Source: Candidatus Accumulibacter necessarius
GTDB lineage: Bacteria > Pseudomonadota > Gammaproteobacteria > Burkholderiales > Rhodocyclaceae
NCBI GenBank assembly: GCA_017302435.1
Contig: JAFLDL010000015.1
Coordinates: 1-64,000 of the forward strand
Length of the DNA: 64,000 nucleotides
Direction: 5' to 3'
Shown: one piece after another, positions 53,354 to 63,680 of the stretch
Layout of the letters: every line of letters begins with the position of its first letter
Numbering within the stretch: the first letter of the stretch is position 1
Notes under the pieces: model-generated
What the model saw: only the letters and a program-made list of their open reading frames with translations
Told to the model about the DNA's origin: nothing
Databases searched by the model: none
Made by a program: the position numbers and the translations under genes

Positions 53354-53950
53354 ATGACCACACCGCCGCTGATTCTCGCCTCGACCTCTCCGTTCCGACG
53401 GCAATTGCTTGCCCGCCTTGGCTTGCCTTTTGAAGCCGCCAACCCGGCGGTCGACGAGGCGCTCCTGCCAGGCGAAAAGCCGGAAGCGGGTGCACTGCGT
53501 CTTTCGGAAGCGAAGGCCCGTGCTGTCGTCAGCTTGCACCCCGATGCCTTGATCATTGGCAGCGACCAGGTGGCCTGCCTTGACGGCCAAGTTTTTGGCA
53601 AACCGGGAACGCACGAAAATGCCGTGCGCCAGTTGCAGACGATGCGAGGACGCCGCGTCAACTTCTTCACTGGTCTGTGTCTTCTCGACGCAAGCAGTGG
53701 CAGGGCACATCGGCGCGGCGTACCGACGCTGGTAACCTTCCGCGACCTGACGGACACTGAAATCGAAAGCTACCTGCGCCAGGAGCAACCTTACAATTGT
53801 GCTGGCAGCGCGAAGTCGGAGGGCCTGGGAATCGCCTTGATTGCCAGGATCGATGGCGAAGACCCCAACGCGCTGATCGGACTGCCGCTCATCGCGCTCT
53901 GCGATCTGCTGCGACTCGAAAACGTGCCCGTAATCCCGTCATTGCCGTAG
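53354..53950 (+). CDS. Maf/YceF family nucleotide pyrophosphatase
   Basis: A 198-residue protein. The N-terminal [12 protein letters not shown] and the catalytic Asp in [12 protein letters not shown] are Maf signatures. Its location next to yceD, as in E. coli, suggests the YceF branch (7-methyl-GTP pyrophosphatase) rather than the septum-associated Maf, but the sequence alone does not prove it. Confidence 0.92.
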   Translation: MTTPPLILASTSPFRRQLLARLGLPFEAANPAVDEALLPGEKPEAGALRLSEAKARAVVSLHPDALIIGSDQVACLDGQVFGKPGTHENAVRQLQTMRGRRVNFFTGLCLLDASSGRAHRRGVPTLVTFRDLTDTEIESYLRQEQPYNCAGSAKSEGLGIALIARIDGEDPNALIGLPLIALCDLLRLENVPVIPSLP

Positions 53951-53971
53951 GCCTGGGATGGCTACTCGTTC

Positions 53972-54682
53972 ATGAAAGCCGGCAGGCTTTATCTGATCCC
54001 GGTTCCGCTCGGCCCGAGTCCGCTGCTCGGCAGCCTGCCGGAACCGGTTCTTGCGCGGGCCCGCGGGCTCAAGCACTTCGTTGCCGAAAACGCGAAGACA
54101 GGCCGCGCCTTCCTCAAGGCACTGCCTTGCGATTCGCCGCTGGAACAGATCACGATTCGCGAACTCAACGAACACACGCCGGCCAACGTCCTGCCGGAAT
54201 TGTTGTCACCGGCACTGTCCGGAAGCGACCTCGGGCTGATCTCGGAGGCTGGCTGCCCCGCGGTCGCCGACCCTGGCTCCGCCCTCGTTGCGCTGGCCCA
54301 TCGGGAGGGCGTGCAGGTCATCCCGATGGTCGGCCCCTGCTCGCTCGTGCTCGCCTTGATGGCTTCAGGACTAAACGGCCAGAGCTTCGCGTTTCACGGC
54401 TACCTGCCAAGCGAAGCGCAGGAAAGGGAAAAGCGCCTGCGAGAACTGGAGAAGGAATCGCGACAGCAGCAACGAACCCAAATCTTCATCGAAACGCCCT
54501 ACCGCAACCGCCAAATGCTGGCGTCGCTGATCAACACCTGTGCGCCAGGCACGCGCATCTGTGTTGCCACGGACCTGACGCTGGCAGAGGAGCAGATCAC
54601 CACCCGCCCGGTTGCCGACTGGCGGCGCCAGCAGCTACCGGAGACCAACCGCCGACCGACGGTTTTCCTGTTGCAAGCCTAG
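53972..54682 (+). CDS. RsmI-related tetrapyrrole methylase-fold SAM-dependent methyltransferase
   Basis: A 236-residue protein with the tetrapyrrole methylase fold: LYLIPVPLGPSPLLGSLPE, SEAGCPAVADPGSALV and PCSLVLALMASGL. It resembles RsmI (16S rRNA 2'-O-methyltransferase) but is shorter than the usual 280 residues and lacks its C-terminal part, so it is a paralogue and the substrate is unknown. It follows maf by 21 bp. Confidence 0.85.
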   Translation: MKAGRLYLIPVPLGPSPLLGSLPEPVLARARGLKHFVAENAKTGRAFLKALPCDSPLEQITIRELNEHTPANVLPELLSPALSGSDLGLISEAGCPAVADPGSALVALAHREGVQVIPMVGPCSLVLALMASGLNGQSFAFHGYLPSEAQEREKRLRELEKESRQQQRTQIFIETPYRNRQMLASLINTCAPGTRICVATDLTLAEEQITTRPVADWRRQQLPETNRRPTVFLLQA

Positions 54683-54705
54683 CGAACGCGTCGCGTCACC
54701 GGTCA

Positions 54706-55659
54706 TCAACGAAACATCAGGCGGCCAGCGCCAAGCAGGGAACCCACGACACCTTCTGTCGAGTCGGCACGGAAACGCCTGGCAAAACGTTCCGCGATAT
54801 TCTCCCTGATCGTGAATTCGACGATCCTGTCGGCCTTGATCACGTCGCGCGCCACCGAGCCCACCGTACCAAGACCATCGGCAAGACCCAGGCCAACACT
54901 CTGACTGCCGGTCCACATCAGGCCACTGAACAACTCCGGCGTATCCTTCAGCCTGTCCCCGCGCCCGCGCCGAACGACGTCGATGAACTGCTCATGGATC
55001 TCGCGCAGCAAGACTTGGGCGTGCGCCTTCTGCTTCGCGTCCTGGGGCGAGAACGGGTCGAGGAAGCCCTTGTTGTCGCCGGCAGTCAGTAGCCGACGCT
55101 CTATGCCGAGCTTCTCCATTGTCCCGGTAAAGCCGAAAGCGTCCATCAAGACGCCAATCGAACCGACGATGCTCGCCTTGTCGACGAAGATCTTGTCCGC
55201 GGCAGCGGCGATGTAGTAACCGCCGGAAGCGCAGACATCCTCGACCACGGCATAAAGCGGTATCTGAGGGTGCTTGGTACGCAGCCGACGAATCTCGTCA
55301 TGGACAATACCTGCCTGGACCGGACTGCCACCGGGGCTGTTGACCCGCAGGATGACACCGGCCGTCCGCTTGTCGGCAAAAGCCTCTTCCAGCGCATTGT
55401 TGATATTCTGCGCGCTGGCTTCCCCCTGCGCCTCGATCGTGCCATGCAGATGAATGACCGCCGTGTGCCTGGCGTCGGCCAGCTGCTCGGAGCCGCCCCA
55501 ATCAACCACCATGACCAGCACCGCAACCAGATAGGACAAGCCGGCCAGCTTGAAAAAAATGCCCCACCGCCGCTTTGCCCGCTGCTCCCGCAACGCCGCG
55601 AAGGCGACCTTTTCCAGCAACTGCCGTTCCCAGGGTGGTTCGTTTTCAGTGGTACTCAA
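54706..55659 (-). CDS. S49 family signal peptide peptidase-like protease (SppA)
   Basis: A 317-residue membrane protease. One membrane helix lies at about residues 36-55. The catalytic Ser is in CASGGYYIA and the Lys in a later VDKASIVGSIGV segment; NSPGGSPVQAG is also typical. It degrades leftover signal peptides in the inner membrane. It begins in the last codon of the Rieske gene (ATGA overlap). Confidence 0.93.
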   Translation of the reverse strand: MSTTENEPPWERQLLEKVAFAALREQRAKRRWGIFFKLAGLSYLVAVLVMVVDWGGSEQLADARHTAVIHLHGTIEAQGEASAQNINNALEEAFADKRTAGVILRVNSPGGSPVQAGIVHDEIRRLRTKHPQIPLYAVVEDVCASGGYYIAAAADKIFVDKASIVGSIGVLMDAFGFTGTMEKLGIERRLLTAGDNKGFLDPFSPQDAKQKAHAQVLLREIHEQFIDVVRRGRGDRLKDTPELFSGLMWTGSQSVGLGLADGLGTVGSVARDVIKADRIVEFTIRENIAERFARRFRADSTEGVVGSLLGAGRLMFR

Positions 55660-56015
55660 GATATCTGCTCGCTCGGGGTGAAATAAATCTCGCCATCACG
55701 TTCTTCGACGGGTAGCGGCGTCAGGCCTCTGCCGTTACAGCGACCCCCCAGACAGCGGCCGTCCTGCGGCGAGTAAATCGCGCCATGTGTCGCGCACATC
55801 AAGTATAACTTGGAATCATCGAAGAACTCGTTCTGCTGCCAGTCAAGTTCGACCGGAACATGCCCACAGCGATTGAGGTAAGCAAACGCGCGACCCTGAA
55901 AACGCACCGCAAACGCAGCTTCTTCCGTGCCGCGCCAGTCAACGGTAAAGCGGACCCCCGGACCACCGTCAGCCAGATCGGCGGCGAGACAGATCAGGCG
56001 TGCGTTCGCAGCCAT
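55656..56015 (-). CDS. Rieske [2Fe-2S] protein, small
   Basis: A 119-residue single Rieske domain. The cluster ligands are Cys-x-His in NRCGHVPVEL and Cys-x2-His in MCATHGAIYSP. Such small proteins act as ferredoxin-like electron carriers or as parts of oxygenases. It is translationally coupled at both ends: it overlaps the HAD gene by 22 bp and the S49 gene by 4 bp. Partner reductase or oxygenase is not in the window. Confidence 0.92.
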   Translation of the reverse strand: MAANARLICLAADLADGGPGVRFTVDWRGTEEAAFAVRFQGRAFAYLNRCGHVPVELDWQQNEFFDDSKLYLMCATHGAIYSPQDGRCLGGRCNGRGLTPLPVEERDGEIYFTPSEQIS

Positions 56016-56650
56016 TCGGACAGTTCCTCCAGTCCCTGCATGAGAGCCAGCGGCCGCTGCTCAGCCAGCGCAGCTGCCGGATGCGCGCCATAAGCCACGG
56101 CCACGCAGGAAACGCCAGCGTTGTTTGCCATTTCCAGATCGTGCGTCGTATCGCCAATCATTAGAGCCCGCCCGGGGCCCACCGCCAACTCTTCGAGCAA
56201 CTCATCGAGCATCTGCGGATGCGGCTTCGAAAAACACTCGTCGGCACAGCGCGACGCGTGGAAATACTTGCCCAGCCCGCTCAACTGCAGGGCACGGTCC
56301 AGACCGTGCCGGCTCTTGCCGGTCGCGACCGCGAGCAGGAAGCCCGCCGCCGAGAGCTCGGCAATCAACTCCTCAACTCCGTCAAACAACTGCAACTCGT
56401 GGTCGTGCGACAGGTAGTGGCAGCGGTAGCGTTCAACCATCTCCGGATATCGTTCTTCAGGCAAACCAGGCAGGGCGTGCGCGAGGGCGTCACGCAGACC
56501 AAGTCCGATCACGTGCCGCGCCCGCTCGTCCGGCGGAGCGGGCAGACCAAGATCACCACAGGCGGCCTGGATGGCAGCGACGATAGCGCCCGCAGAATCG
56601 AGCAGCGTACCATCCCAGTCAAACACCAGCAGCTCAAACCTTTTCGCCAT
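55994..56650 (-). CDS. HAD superfamily hydrolase, phosphoglycolate phosphatase-like
   Basis: A 218-residue haloacid dehalogenase-fold phosphatase. Motif I is FDWDGTLLDS, motif II is in VATGKSR, and motif III/IV is GDTTHDLEMA with Lys in the CFSKPHP segment. It may act on phosphoglycolate or other small phosphate esters. The ATG at 56650 is 17 nt inside the end of rluC; the longer frame to 56692 is rejected. Confidence 0.9.
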   Translation of the reverse strand: MAKRFELLVFDWDGTLLDSAGAIVAAIQAACGDLGLPAPPDERARHVIGLGLRDALAHALPGLPEERYPEMVERYRCHYLSHDHELQLFDGVEELIAELSAAGFLLAVATGKSRHGLDRALQLSGLGKYFHASRCADECFSKPHPQMLDELLEELAVGPGRALMIGDTTHDLEMANNAGVSCVAVAYGAHPAAALAEQRPLALMQGLEELSEWLRTHA

Positions 56651-57623
56651 ACTCCTGCCTTTCCTTCGCCGAAATACCCTGCACGAAGCCATTCAACGCT
56701 ACCGGCAGCGCCGCCTCAACGACCAGCTCGCTGCCGTCCAGCGGATGCGCCAGGCGCATCCTGGAGGCGTGCAGGAACATGCGCTTCAGCCCTTCTCTGG
56801 CCAGCGCCTTGTTCAGCATGAAGTCGCCATACTTCTCGTCACCGGCGATCGGATACCCGAGATGCGCGAGATGAACGCGAATCTGGTGCGTTCGTCCCGT
56901 TCTCAACTCGGCCTCCAGAAGACTGAAGCGTTCCCAGCGCGCCAGCAGCCTGAAGATCGTATGCGCCGCCTTGCCCTCCTCCGAAACGCGGACCCGGCGC
57001 TCACCCGAGGCCTGTACATACTTGAGCAATGGTAGCCGAACATGACGCAGCGGATCCATCCAGCGGCCGGAAACCAGGACCAGGTAGCGCTTGTCGGCTC
57101 CGCGTCCTCCGCCGGCCGCGCCTTCACGGAACATCTCGTGCAGGGCAAGCAGCGCCGAGCGTTTCTTGCCCAGCAATAGAATCCCCGAGGTTTCGCGGTC
57201 AAGCCGATGTGCAAGCTCGAGAAAGCGCGCCTGCGGCCGCTGCCGTCGCAGCGCCTCGATGACCCCGAAGCTCGCGCCGCTGCCCCCATGCACGGCGATG
57301 CCGGCCGGCTTGTCGACCACCAGCAAGCCCTCGTCTTCGTACACCACCGGCAGATGCACCTTCAGTTCAGCGCCGGCGACAACTTCCTGTTCGACACTGG
57401 CAATCCGCAAGGGCGGAATACGCAGCATGTCTCCGCTCTGCAGCCGATAGGAAACCTCGACGCGCCGGCCATTCACTCGCACCTGACCACTACGCACGAT
57501 GCTGTAGAGGTGGCTCTTGGGCACGCCCTTGCATTGCTTCAGCAGCAGGTTATCGAGCCGCTGCCCGGTCTCATTCTCGGTGATTAGCTGATGGGTAACG
57601 GAGTTTTTGCTAACTTCGGCCAT
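56634..57623 (-). CDS. rluC: 23S rRNA pseudouridine synthase RluC
   Basis: A 329-residue pseudouridine synthase with an S4-like N-terminus (SGQVRVNGRRVEVSYRLQSGD) and the catalytic Asp in HRLDRETSG. RluC modifies positions 955, 2504 and 2580. It differs from RluD at 4553 in lacking an acidic tail. It is divergent from rne, as in other betaproteobacteria, and starts a tightly overlapping set of genes (HAD, Rieske, S49). Confidence 0.93.
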   Translation of the reverse strand: MAEVSKNSVTHQLITENETGQRLDNLLLKQCKGVPKSHLYSIVRSGQVRVNGRRVEVSYRLQSGDMLRIPPLRIASVEQEVVAGAELKVHLPVVYEDEGLLVVDKPAGIAVHGGSGASFGVIEALRRQRPQARFLELAHRLDRETSGILLLGKKRSALLALHEMFREGAAGGGRGADKRYLVLVSGRWMDPLRHVRLPLLKYVQASGERRVRVSEEGKAAHTIFRLLARWERFSLLEAELRTGRTHQIRVHLAHLGYPIAGDEKYGDFMLNKALAREGLKRMFLHASRMRLAHPLDGSELVVEAALPVALNGFVQGISAKERQEYGEKV

Positions 57624-58024
57624 TTTGAATATACTTCACTTGATTTGCGTCTTGAGTTGAAAGAGGCGCTGACCCGTGAGACCGTCGAGCGACGCCGATT
57701 CTGAAGTTATTGCGACGCCCTTTGCGGCAGGCCTCAGCCGCCTCGCTTGCGCCATTTGCGCAGGATCACTCAACGTCAATCACCTGGTTAAGTACGCTCA
57801 CCACAAAGTAGCGATACTACTTGAACTGCGCGCGCCTAGCACCTGTGGAGCGGCCCAGGCAGATTCCCGAGCCCTTGTATTTCAAGGCCCGACGAGCAAT
57901 CGAGTCGGCGAGATACCCCTATTGGTTGAAGTACCGGAAAGCCCCCCAAGCGCCCCGCCGACAACTGATCTGTTGCTGCCTGAACAAGGCTCCGCCCCCG
58001 TGAAAGCGCGCGGGAGCCCAAATT
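57624..58024. other. Divergent region between rluC and rne, including a long rne leader
   Basis: About 400 nt. No supported gene is present; an open frame at 57676-58101 has no ribosome-binding site and overlaps rne. In enterobacteria the rne leader folds into hairpins that RNase E cleaves to regulate itself; a long leader here is compatible, but no hairpin could be assigned with certainty. GGGAG lies 8 nt before the rne ATG. Confidence 0.55.
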
Positions 58025-60847
58025 ATGAAACGCATGCTCTTCAACGCAACGCAGGCCGAGGAACTCCGCGTTGCCATTGTCGACGGTCAGAAGCTCATTG
58101 ATCTGGACATTGAATCGGCCAACAAGGAGCAAAAAAAGAGCAACATTTATAAAGCGGTCATTACCCGCCTGGAACCCAGCCTGGAAGCGGCGTTTGTCGA
58201 TTACGGATCGGAAAGGCATGGCTTTCTGCCCTTCAAGGAAGTCTCCCGCACCTTTTTCCAACCCGGCGTAGACGCTGGTCGTGCGACGATCAAGGAAGCC
58301 CTGCGCGAAGGCCAGGAACTGATCGTCCAGGTCGACAAGGACGAGCGCGGCAACAAGGGCGCCGCGCTGACGACCTTTGTCAGCCTCGCCGGCCGCTACC
58401 TGGTCCTGATGCCGAACAACCCGCGCGGCGGAGGGGTCTCGCGCCGCGTTGAGGGCAGCGAGAGGACCGAACTGCGCGAAGTGATGGACCAGCTGGACGT
58501 GCCGCAGGGCATGAGTCTGATCGCCCGCACAGCAGCGATCGGACGCAGCGCCGAAGAACTGCAATGGGACCTCAATTACCTCCTGCAACTGTGGAAAGCC
58601 ATTGAAGCCGCAGCCCAGCAGCAGAAGGGGGCCTTCCTGATCTACCAGGAGGGTAGCCTGGTCATCCGCGCCATCCGCGATTACTTCCAGCCCGACATTG
58701 GCGAAATCCTGATCGATACCGACGAGGTCTTCGAGCAGGCACAGCAGTTCATGGAACATGTGATGCCGGGGACCGTCAATCGCATCAAGCGCTACCGCGA
58801 CGACGTCCCTCTGTTCTCTCGCTTCCAGATCGAGCATCAGATCGAATCCGCCTACTCACGTCAGGTCAGCCTCCCTTCGGGTGGCGCAATCGTCATCGAC
58901 CATACCGAGGCACTGGTTTCGGTCGATGTCAATTCGGGCCGCTCGACGCGCGGCGCCGACATCGAGGAGACGGCGCTGAAGACCAATCTTGAGGCCGCCG
59001 AAGAAGTCGCCCGGCAGCTGCGCCTGCGAGATCTGGGTGGCCTGATCATCATCGACTTCATCGACATGGAGAATCAGCGCAATCAGCGCGAAGTCGAAAA
59101 CCGCGTGCGCGAGGCGTTGCGGTATGACCGCGCCCGCGTCCAGACGGGCAAGATCAGTCGGTTCGGCCTGCTCGAGCTGTCGCGCCAGCGCCTGCGTCCG
59201 GCACTCGCTGAAACCAGCTACATCCCCTGCCCGCGGTGTTCGGGCACCGGCCACATCCGCAGCACCGAATCCGCCGCGCTGCACATCCTGCGTATTCTCG
59301 AAGAAGAAGCAATGAAGGACAACACGGCCGCCGTTCATGCGCAGGTACCGGTTGACGTTGCGACCTTCCTGCTCAACGAAAAGCGTACTGATGTCCAGGC
59401 GGTCGAACTCCGGCACAAGGTCACCATCGTCCTGATTCCCAATATCCACCTCGAAACGCCCCAGCACACCTTTGTCCGCCTGCGGCAGGACGAAACCGGC
59501 CCGGAAAGTCTGCCGCCCGCATCCTACCGGATGGTTGCGCTGCCAACAGAGGATGAGAGCAAGGACACCACGCCACCTGGTGAGACAAAGACACCACGGG
59601 CGGAAGCGGCAATCAAGGGCATGACGCCATCGCAACCGGCGCCGATCGTGGCCGACAAGCCCGAGCCTGAGGCGGCGGCACCTGATACGGCTGCCAGCCG
59701 CTTTCTGAAGAGGATCGTTTCGTGGTTCCGCCACAAGGAGGCGCCCAAACCCGCTGCCGAGTCCCCGCCGGCACCACGCGCCCGGCCACCTGCCCGTGAC
59801 GCGATGCGCGACCCGCGCCGGGGCAGTGTTCGCGGCCCTCGCCGCGACGAGACGCGTGAGCTGCCAGAGACGCGCGGCAACCGCACGCAGAACGAAGCGC
59901 CACAGACCGCAGCACCGGCCCGCGGCGAGGCGCAGAAACCTCGGGAACCCCGCGAGCCGCGCGAAACAGGGGCGGCGCGGGAGCCTTCTGTCGCACGTGA
60001 GCCGCGTCGCCCGCGAGCGGAACCGCGCACCGAGCGCAAACCACAAACGCCCGCACCCGTCGTTGCAGACAGCACCATCCTTCCACCGGTTGCTGCCCCC
60101 GCAGCAGTTCCGGCAAGCCCGTCGGAGCAGGCCAGCGAAGAGTCCGGCAACACCCCCCGTCGCCGTGGGCGTCGGGGCGGCCGCCGCGAGCGCGGCGAGA
60201 GGACCGAAACCCCACTCGCCGCCCAGAGCGGCGCGATGAATGCGGCGACTGACGTGAGCAGCAGCGGCCCAGTGGAAAGCCTGACCGTCACGCCGGTCGC
60301 AGGCAGCGCTGGCGAAGATAACAAGTCGCTGATTGCCACAACGCCGCCGATCGCCGCCATAGCGGTGACTCCTCCAGCACTGGCCGCTTCGGTCCTGCCT
60401 GCCACCACTTCTGTCGAAGCTCACGGTGCGGTTCCAGATATCGCTCCGATCGTCCTGGTCGAACCGCCAACAGTAGCCGAGTGGCCAGTAGCCAGGGAAG
60501 CCGAGGCGCGCATCGCTGTATCGGCCGCGACCGAGACCCCGGTCGCAGCCGACGCCCAGCCAGTGGCCGAAGCCCTTGCAAGCGTCGAGGCCGCGGCAGT
60601 CGTAGACCAGCATCCGCCGCTGGAAGCCGTCCAGACGGTTAATCCCGTTACCATCAGCACGCCATCGACCACCCTCCAGCAGTCGTTCGAGGAGAGTGGA
60701 CTGATCATGGTGGAAACGAGCCGGGACAAGGCGCAGCCGTTGCCTCAGGAATTCGGCAACAACCAGGCGGCGCCCGCCCCACGCCGCAGGCGGGCCCCGG
60801 CGGCGATTCCGGACGAGCCACTGGTGATGGTCGAAACACGGAAGTAG
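58025..60847 (+). CDS. rne: Ribonuclease E
   Basis: A 940-residue endoribonuclease. The N-terminal catalytic half (about residues 1-500) has an S1 domain and the catalytic Asp residues in VSVDVNSG and IIDFIDM, with the zinc-link CPRCSGTGH near residue 405. The C-terminal half (about 500-940) is low-complexity: Arg/Pro/Glu-rich repeats (REPREP-type), then Ala/Val/Thr/Pro-rich sequence, consistent with the disordered degradosome scaffold. RNase E makes the first cuts in mRNA decay and processes 9S RNA and tRNAs. Confidence 0.97.
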   Translation: MKRMLFNATQAEELRVAIVDGQKLIDLDIESANKEQKKSNIYKAVITRLEPSLEAAFVDYGSERHGFLPFKEVSRTFFQPGVDAGRATIKEALREGQELIVQVDKDERGNKGAALTTFVSLAGRYLVLMPNNPRGGGVSRRVEGSERTELREVMDQLDVPQGMSLIARTAAIGRSAEELQWDLNYLLQLWKAIEAAAQQQKGAFLIYQEGSLVIRAIRDYFQPDIGEILIDTDEVFEQAQQFMEHVMPGTVNRIKRYRDDVPLFSRFQIEHQIESAYSRQVSLPSGGAIVIDHTEALVSVDVNSGRSTRGADIEETALKTNLEAAEEVARQLRLRDLGGLIIIDFIDMENQRNQREVENRVREALRYDRARVQTGKISRFGLLELSRQRLRPALAETSYIPCPRCSGTGHIRSTESAALHILRILEEEAMKDNTAAVHAQVPVDVATFLLNEKRTDVQAVELRHKVTIVLIPNIHLETPQHTFVRLRQDETGPESLPPASYRMVALPTEDESKDTTPPGETKTPRAEAAIKGMTPSQPAPIVADKPEPEAAAPDTAASRFLKRIVSWFRHKEAPKPAAESPPAPRARPPARDAMRDPRRGSVRGPRRDETRELPETRGNRTQNEAPQTAAPARGEAQKPREPREPRETGAAREPSVAREPRRPRAEPRTERKPQTPAPVVADSTILPPVAAPAAVPASPSEQASEESGNTPRRRGRRGGRRERGERTETPLAAQSGAMNAATDVSSSGPVESLTVTPVAGSAGEDNKSLIATTPPIAAIAVTPPALAASVLPATTSVEAHGAVPDIAPIVLVEPPTVAEWPVAREAEARIAVSAATETPVAADAQPVAEALASVEAAAVVDQHPPLEAVQTVNPVTISTPSTTLQQSFEESGLIMVETSRDKAQPLPQEFGNNQAAPAPRRRRAPAAIPDEPLVMVETRK

Positions 60848-60969
60848 ACTGGAGACTCTGAGCGAAGGCCCCTGCTCTGCTGCGCAGGACACCGCGCAGC
60901 AGGTCGACAAGGCCCTCGGCTCGCAGAGAAAGGCCATGCAGGCTAGTCACAGTAATCCAGGAGAAGCCG

Positions 60970-61575
60970 ATGAAACTGTCTCTCGTCGTCTCGTTTTTCG
61001 CGCTGATCTCTGCGCTGCCGTTTCCCAATGTCGCCCATGCCCAAAGCAAGGGACAATCCCCTGCCGAATACCGCGTTGGCGATCGGCTGACTACAGACAA
61101 GGCCGGCTCGCAGACCTACCGTCAGATCGAATGGGATGACCTGATCCCGAAGGGCTGGGACCCTATGGCGGCATTCAAGGGACTCGACCTCGCCCGCCTC
61201 AAGGACAGTGACCCGAAAGCTCAGGAAGCGCTCGAAAAAATGAGATCGGCCTGGGATCAGGCGCCGGTCGAGACGGCACTGAATGGACAACGAGTGCGCA
61301 TTGCTGGTTTCGTCGTTCCTCTCGAGCGCAAGGGTGAACAGGTCCTCGAGTTCCTGCTGGTGCCGTACTTCGGTGCCTGCATCCATGTGCCGCCACCGCC
61401 AGCCAACCAGATCATTCACGTCGTCCCCGAAAAGCCCGTCACCGGAATGCGCACCATGGATGCAATGTGGGTCAGTGGCACGCTCAAACTCGATCGTTCC
61501 GAAACCGGCATGGGCGTTTCTGGTTACCGTCTGCGCGGCGAAGCTCTCGCCCCGTACACCCGGCCGAAGACCTGA
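60970..61575 (+). CDS. DUF3299 exported protein
   Basis: A 201-residue protein with a Sec signal peptide (hydrophobic core SLVVSFFALISAL, cleavage after AHA). The mature part contains VPLERKGEQVLEFLLVPYFG and CIHVPPPPANQ, the DUF3299 signature. Function is unknown, though its members are often found near metal or ABC transport genes. GGAG is 7 nt before the ATG. It is 122 bp after rne in the same direction. Confidence 0.9.
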   Translation: MKLSLVVSFFALISALPFPNVAHAQSKGQSPAEYRVGDRLTTDKAGSQTYRQIEWDDLIPKGWDPMAAFKGLDLARLKDSDPKAQEALEKMRSAWDQAPVETALNGQRVRIAGFVVPLERKGEQVLEFLLVPYFGACIHVPPPPANQIIHVVPEKPVTGMRTMDAMWVSGTLKLDRSETGMGVSGYRLRGEALAPYTRPKT

Positions 61576-61649
61576 GCGGCTAGCCCTCAGCGCCTCCCCC
61601 GAGGAGGCCTGCCAAGCGACCCGTCAGCACTGACCATCCAGCGGCGGTC

Positions 61650-63605
61650 TCAGGCGGCGCTGCGCAAACCCTCGCCGCTCACCGTCTGCCCCAGAACATC
61701 GTTAAAGCTCTGACCGATCTTGCCGAGCGCCTGCACTTGCAGGACGAGTTTCTCCTCGACATGCTGCAGCTCCTCGATACGCTCCTCAAGCGTATCGGTC
61801 GCCTGGTGAATCCGCTTGATGCTCTCGAGACGACGCTTGAGCTGAATCTGGTGCTCGCGAATCTGAATCTCCATCGGTGCCATGATCGCCTTGAGCCATG
61901 ATTCGGCATCGCGGTTGGCACGTTCGAAAGCCTTTCGCACCTGCACCGCCACCTCCCCGAAGAAGCGCTGCGTGACCTGACTCTTTTCATGCGTCAGCAA
62001 CTGGAACATGGTGTTGATGTGAGTGCTGCACCAGTGATCAAGGCGGTCGATCTCCCGCTCGTAGCGCATCAGCGAAAAGCCGATCGGCGCACCCAGCTTG
62101 AGGCCATGTTCAACGGCGAACTTCTTGTAAATGGCTTCCATCATGGTGAGGATTTCTGTTACCTCGCCCTGGGATCGGGCGAGATTGCCGCGGGCAACAT
62201 CGAAGAAATGCTTCATCGCGCCGGATAGCGTCGCGGAAAAGGTCGCGTTGACCATTGCTTCTCGCGTCGTGCTGCTCAGCAAACCAAGGGCATCGAGTCC
62301 AAGGTGAGCGAAGAGATTGTTGGTCAGTTGCGAAAAGACGCTGCGCACAGCGTAGTAACGCTGCAGGCCAGATTCGAATTCCTCCTTCTCGACACGCACC
62401 TTGCCCATCATGTATTCGACGACGCCCTTGTTCTTGCCGCGCAGCTCGGTTAGTTCGGTGACCTGTTCACGCAGGCCGACGAGCCGCGAATCAAGCAGGC
62501 TGCGGGTGCGCTGGTAGCAATCGGTAAACTCGGCGTCGGTATTGTCGCGGACGATCTCCTGCTTGGCCGGAATCACTTCTTCTGAAAGTGCGTACTCGAG
62601 ATCGGACAGGCGGCTGCGCTTGAGCAATTCCGCATCATCGTTGATCTTGGCAACCAGCGCCTTCTGTGCCGAAACCGGGAAAATCTGGTCCTCAGGCAGA
62701 TTGAGCGTCCACGCGCAGGTATCAACCTGCCGGGCAATCTCGGCGTCGATTTCTGCCGCTGACTTGAGTTCGTCCCACAAGCTGTCGATCTTGTTTAGAA
62801 CGACAATGCGACCCTTCTTGCGCCCGCCCGCGGTGCCGATATGTTCGCGCCAGACGGTCAGATCGGACTGCGTGACGCCGGTATCGGCGGCCAGAATGAA
62901 AAGCACGGCATGCGCGTTGGGTAGCAGTGACAGCGTCAGTTCGGGTTCGGTGCCGATTGCGTTCAAACCAGGCGTATCGAGGATGACCAGCCCTTGCTCG
63001 AGCATGGGATGCGGAAAATTGATCACGGCATGGCGCCAGCGCGGGATCTCAACGGTACCGTCGCCGTCAACGCGCAGGACTGCAGAGTCACTGTCGCCGA
63101 TGGCAAAGCCGAGTTTCTCGGCGGTCGCACGATCGACGCGAATGACGTCACTGACGTGGCGCAGAGCATCCTGCATGGCTTCGGCCGAGGTGGTGTCGAT
63201 CGGCACTACTTGCCACTCATCGGCAAAACGCTTGTATTCGCTGATGCTGGCGTTGGATCCGCGACTCTCGATAGGCAGTAACTCGATTGACGGGGCTTTG
63301 GACTTGTCGAACATCAACTCGGTCGGGCACATGGTCGTGCGGCCGGCTGTCGAGGGAAGAATGCGGTTGCCGTAGCCGGCAAAGAAGATGGCGTTGATCA
63401 GTTCCGACTTGCCGCGCGAGAACTCGGCAACGAATGCCACATGCAGACGGTCCTCGCGCAGCTTCTCCAGCAACTGGACGATACGGCGGTCGGTCTGGGC
63501 GTCAGTCAGTTCGTTCTGGACCAGCCAGTCAGCGAACTTCTCGAGAACCCCCGAGATCTGCGCACGCCATTGGCTGTAGGCGGCGAAATGTTGGGCAAGC
63601 GTCAT
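61650..63605 (-). CDS. Dynamin-like GTPase (bacterial dynamin family)
   Basis: A 651-residue protein. The G domain has the P-loop EFSRGKSELINA, G3 DTPGL and G4 NKID, the pattern of bacterial dynamin-like proteins. The C-terminal two-thirds is helical with coiled coils (about 380-650) and no strong transmembrane helix. Such proteins remodel or fuse membranes and in some species help survive membrane damage or phage infection. The start at 63605 was chosen because GGA lies 7 nt upstream; GTG at 63620 is possible. It lies 75 bp after mutM. Confidence 0.85.
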   Translation of the reverse strand: MTLAQHFAAYSQWRAQISGVLEKFADWLVQNELTDAQTDRRIVQLLEKLREDRLHVAFVAEFSRGKSELINAIFFAGYGNRILPSTAGRTTMCPTELMFDKSKAPSIELLPIESRGSNASISEYKRFADEWQVVPIDTTSAEAMQDALRHVSDVIRVDRATAEKLGFAIGDSDSAVLRVDGDGTVEIPRWRHAVINFPHPMLEQGLVILDTPGLNAIGTEPELTLSLLPNAHAVLFILAADTGVTQSDLTVWREHIGTAGGRKKGRIVVLNKIDSLWDELKSAAEIDAEIARQVDTCAWTLNLPEDQIFPVSAQKALVAKINDDAELLKRSRLSDLEYALSEEVIPAKQEIVRDNTDAEFTDCYQRTRSLLDSRLVGLREQVTELTELRGKNKGVVEYMMGKVRVEKEEFESGLQRYYAVRSVFSQLTNNLFAHLGLDALGLLSSTTREAMVNATFSATLSGAMKHFFDVARGNLARSQGEVTEILTMMEAIYKKFAVEHGLKLGAPIGFSLMRYEREIDRLDHWCSTHINTMFQLLTHEKSQVTQRFFGEVAVQVRKAFERANRDAESWLKAIMAPMEIQIREHQIQLKRRLESIKRIHQATDTLEERIEELQHVEEKLVLQVQALGKIGQSFNDVLGQTVSGEGLRSAA

Positions 63606-63680
63606 GTCAGGTTCCAGCACAAGGCAGTAATTTTCACTTTATCACAAACTCTCGTTCAATCAGCAACATGGGACAACGGT

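Noticed and set aside
57676-58101. 141-residue frame in the rne leader
   Set aside because: It has no ribosome-binding site and overlaps the rne start in another frame.
58856-60937. 693-residue frame antisense to rne
   Set aside because: The opposite strand of a low-complexity Arg/Pro/Ala-rich region; no sensible domain.
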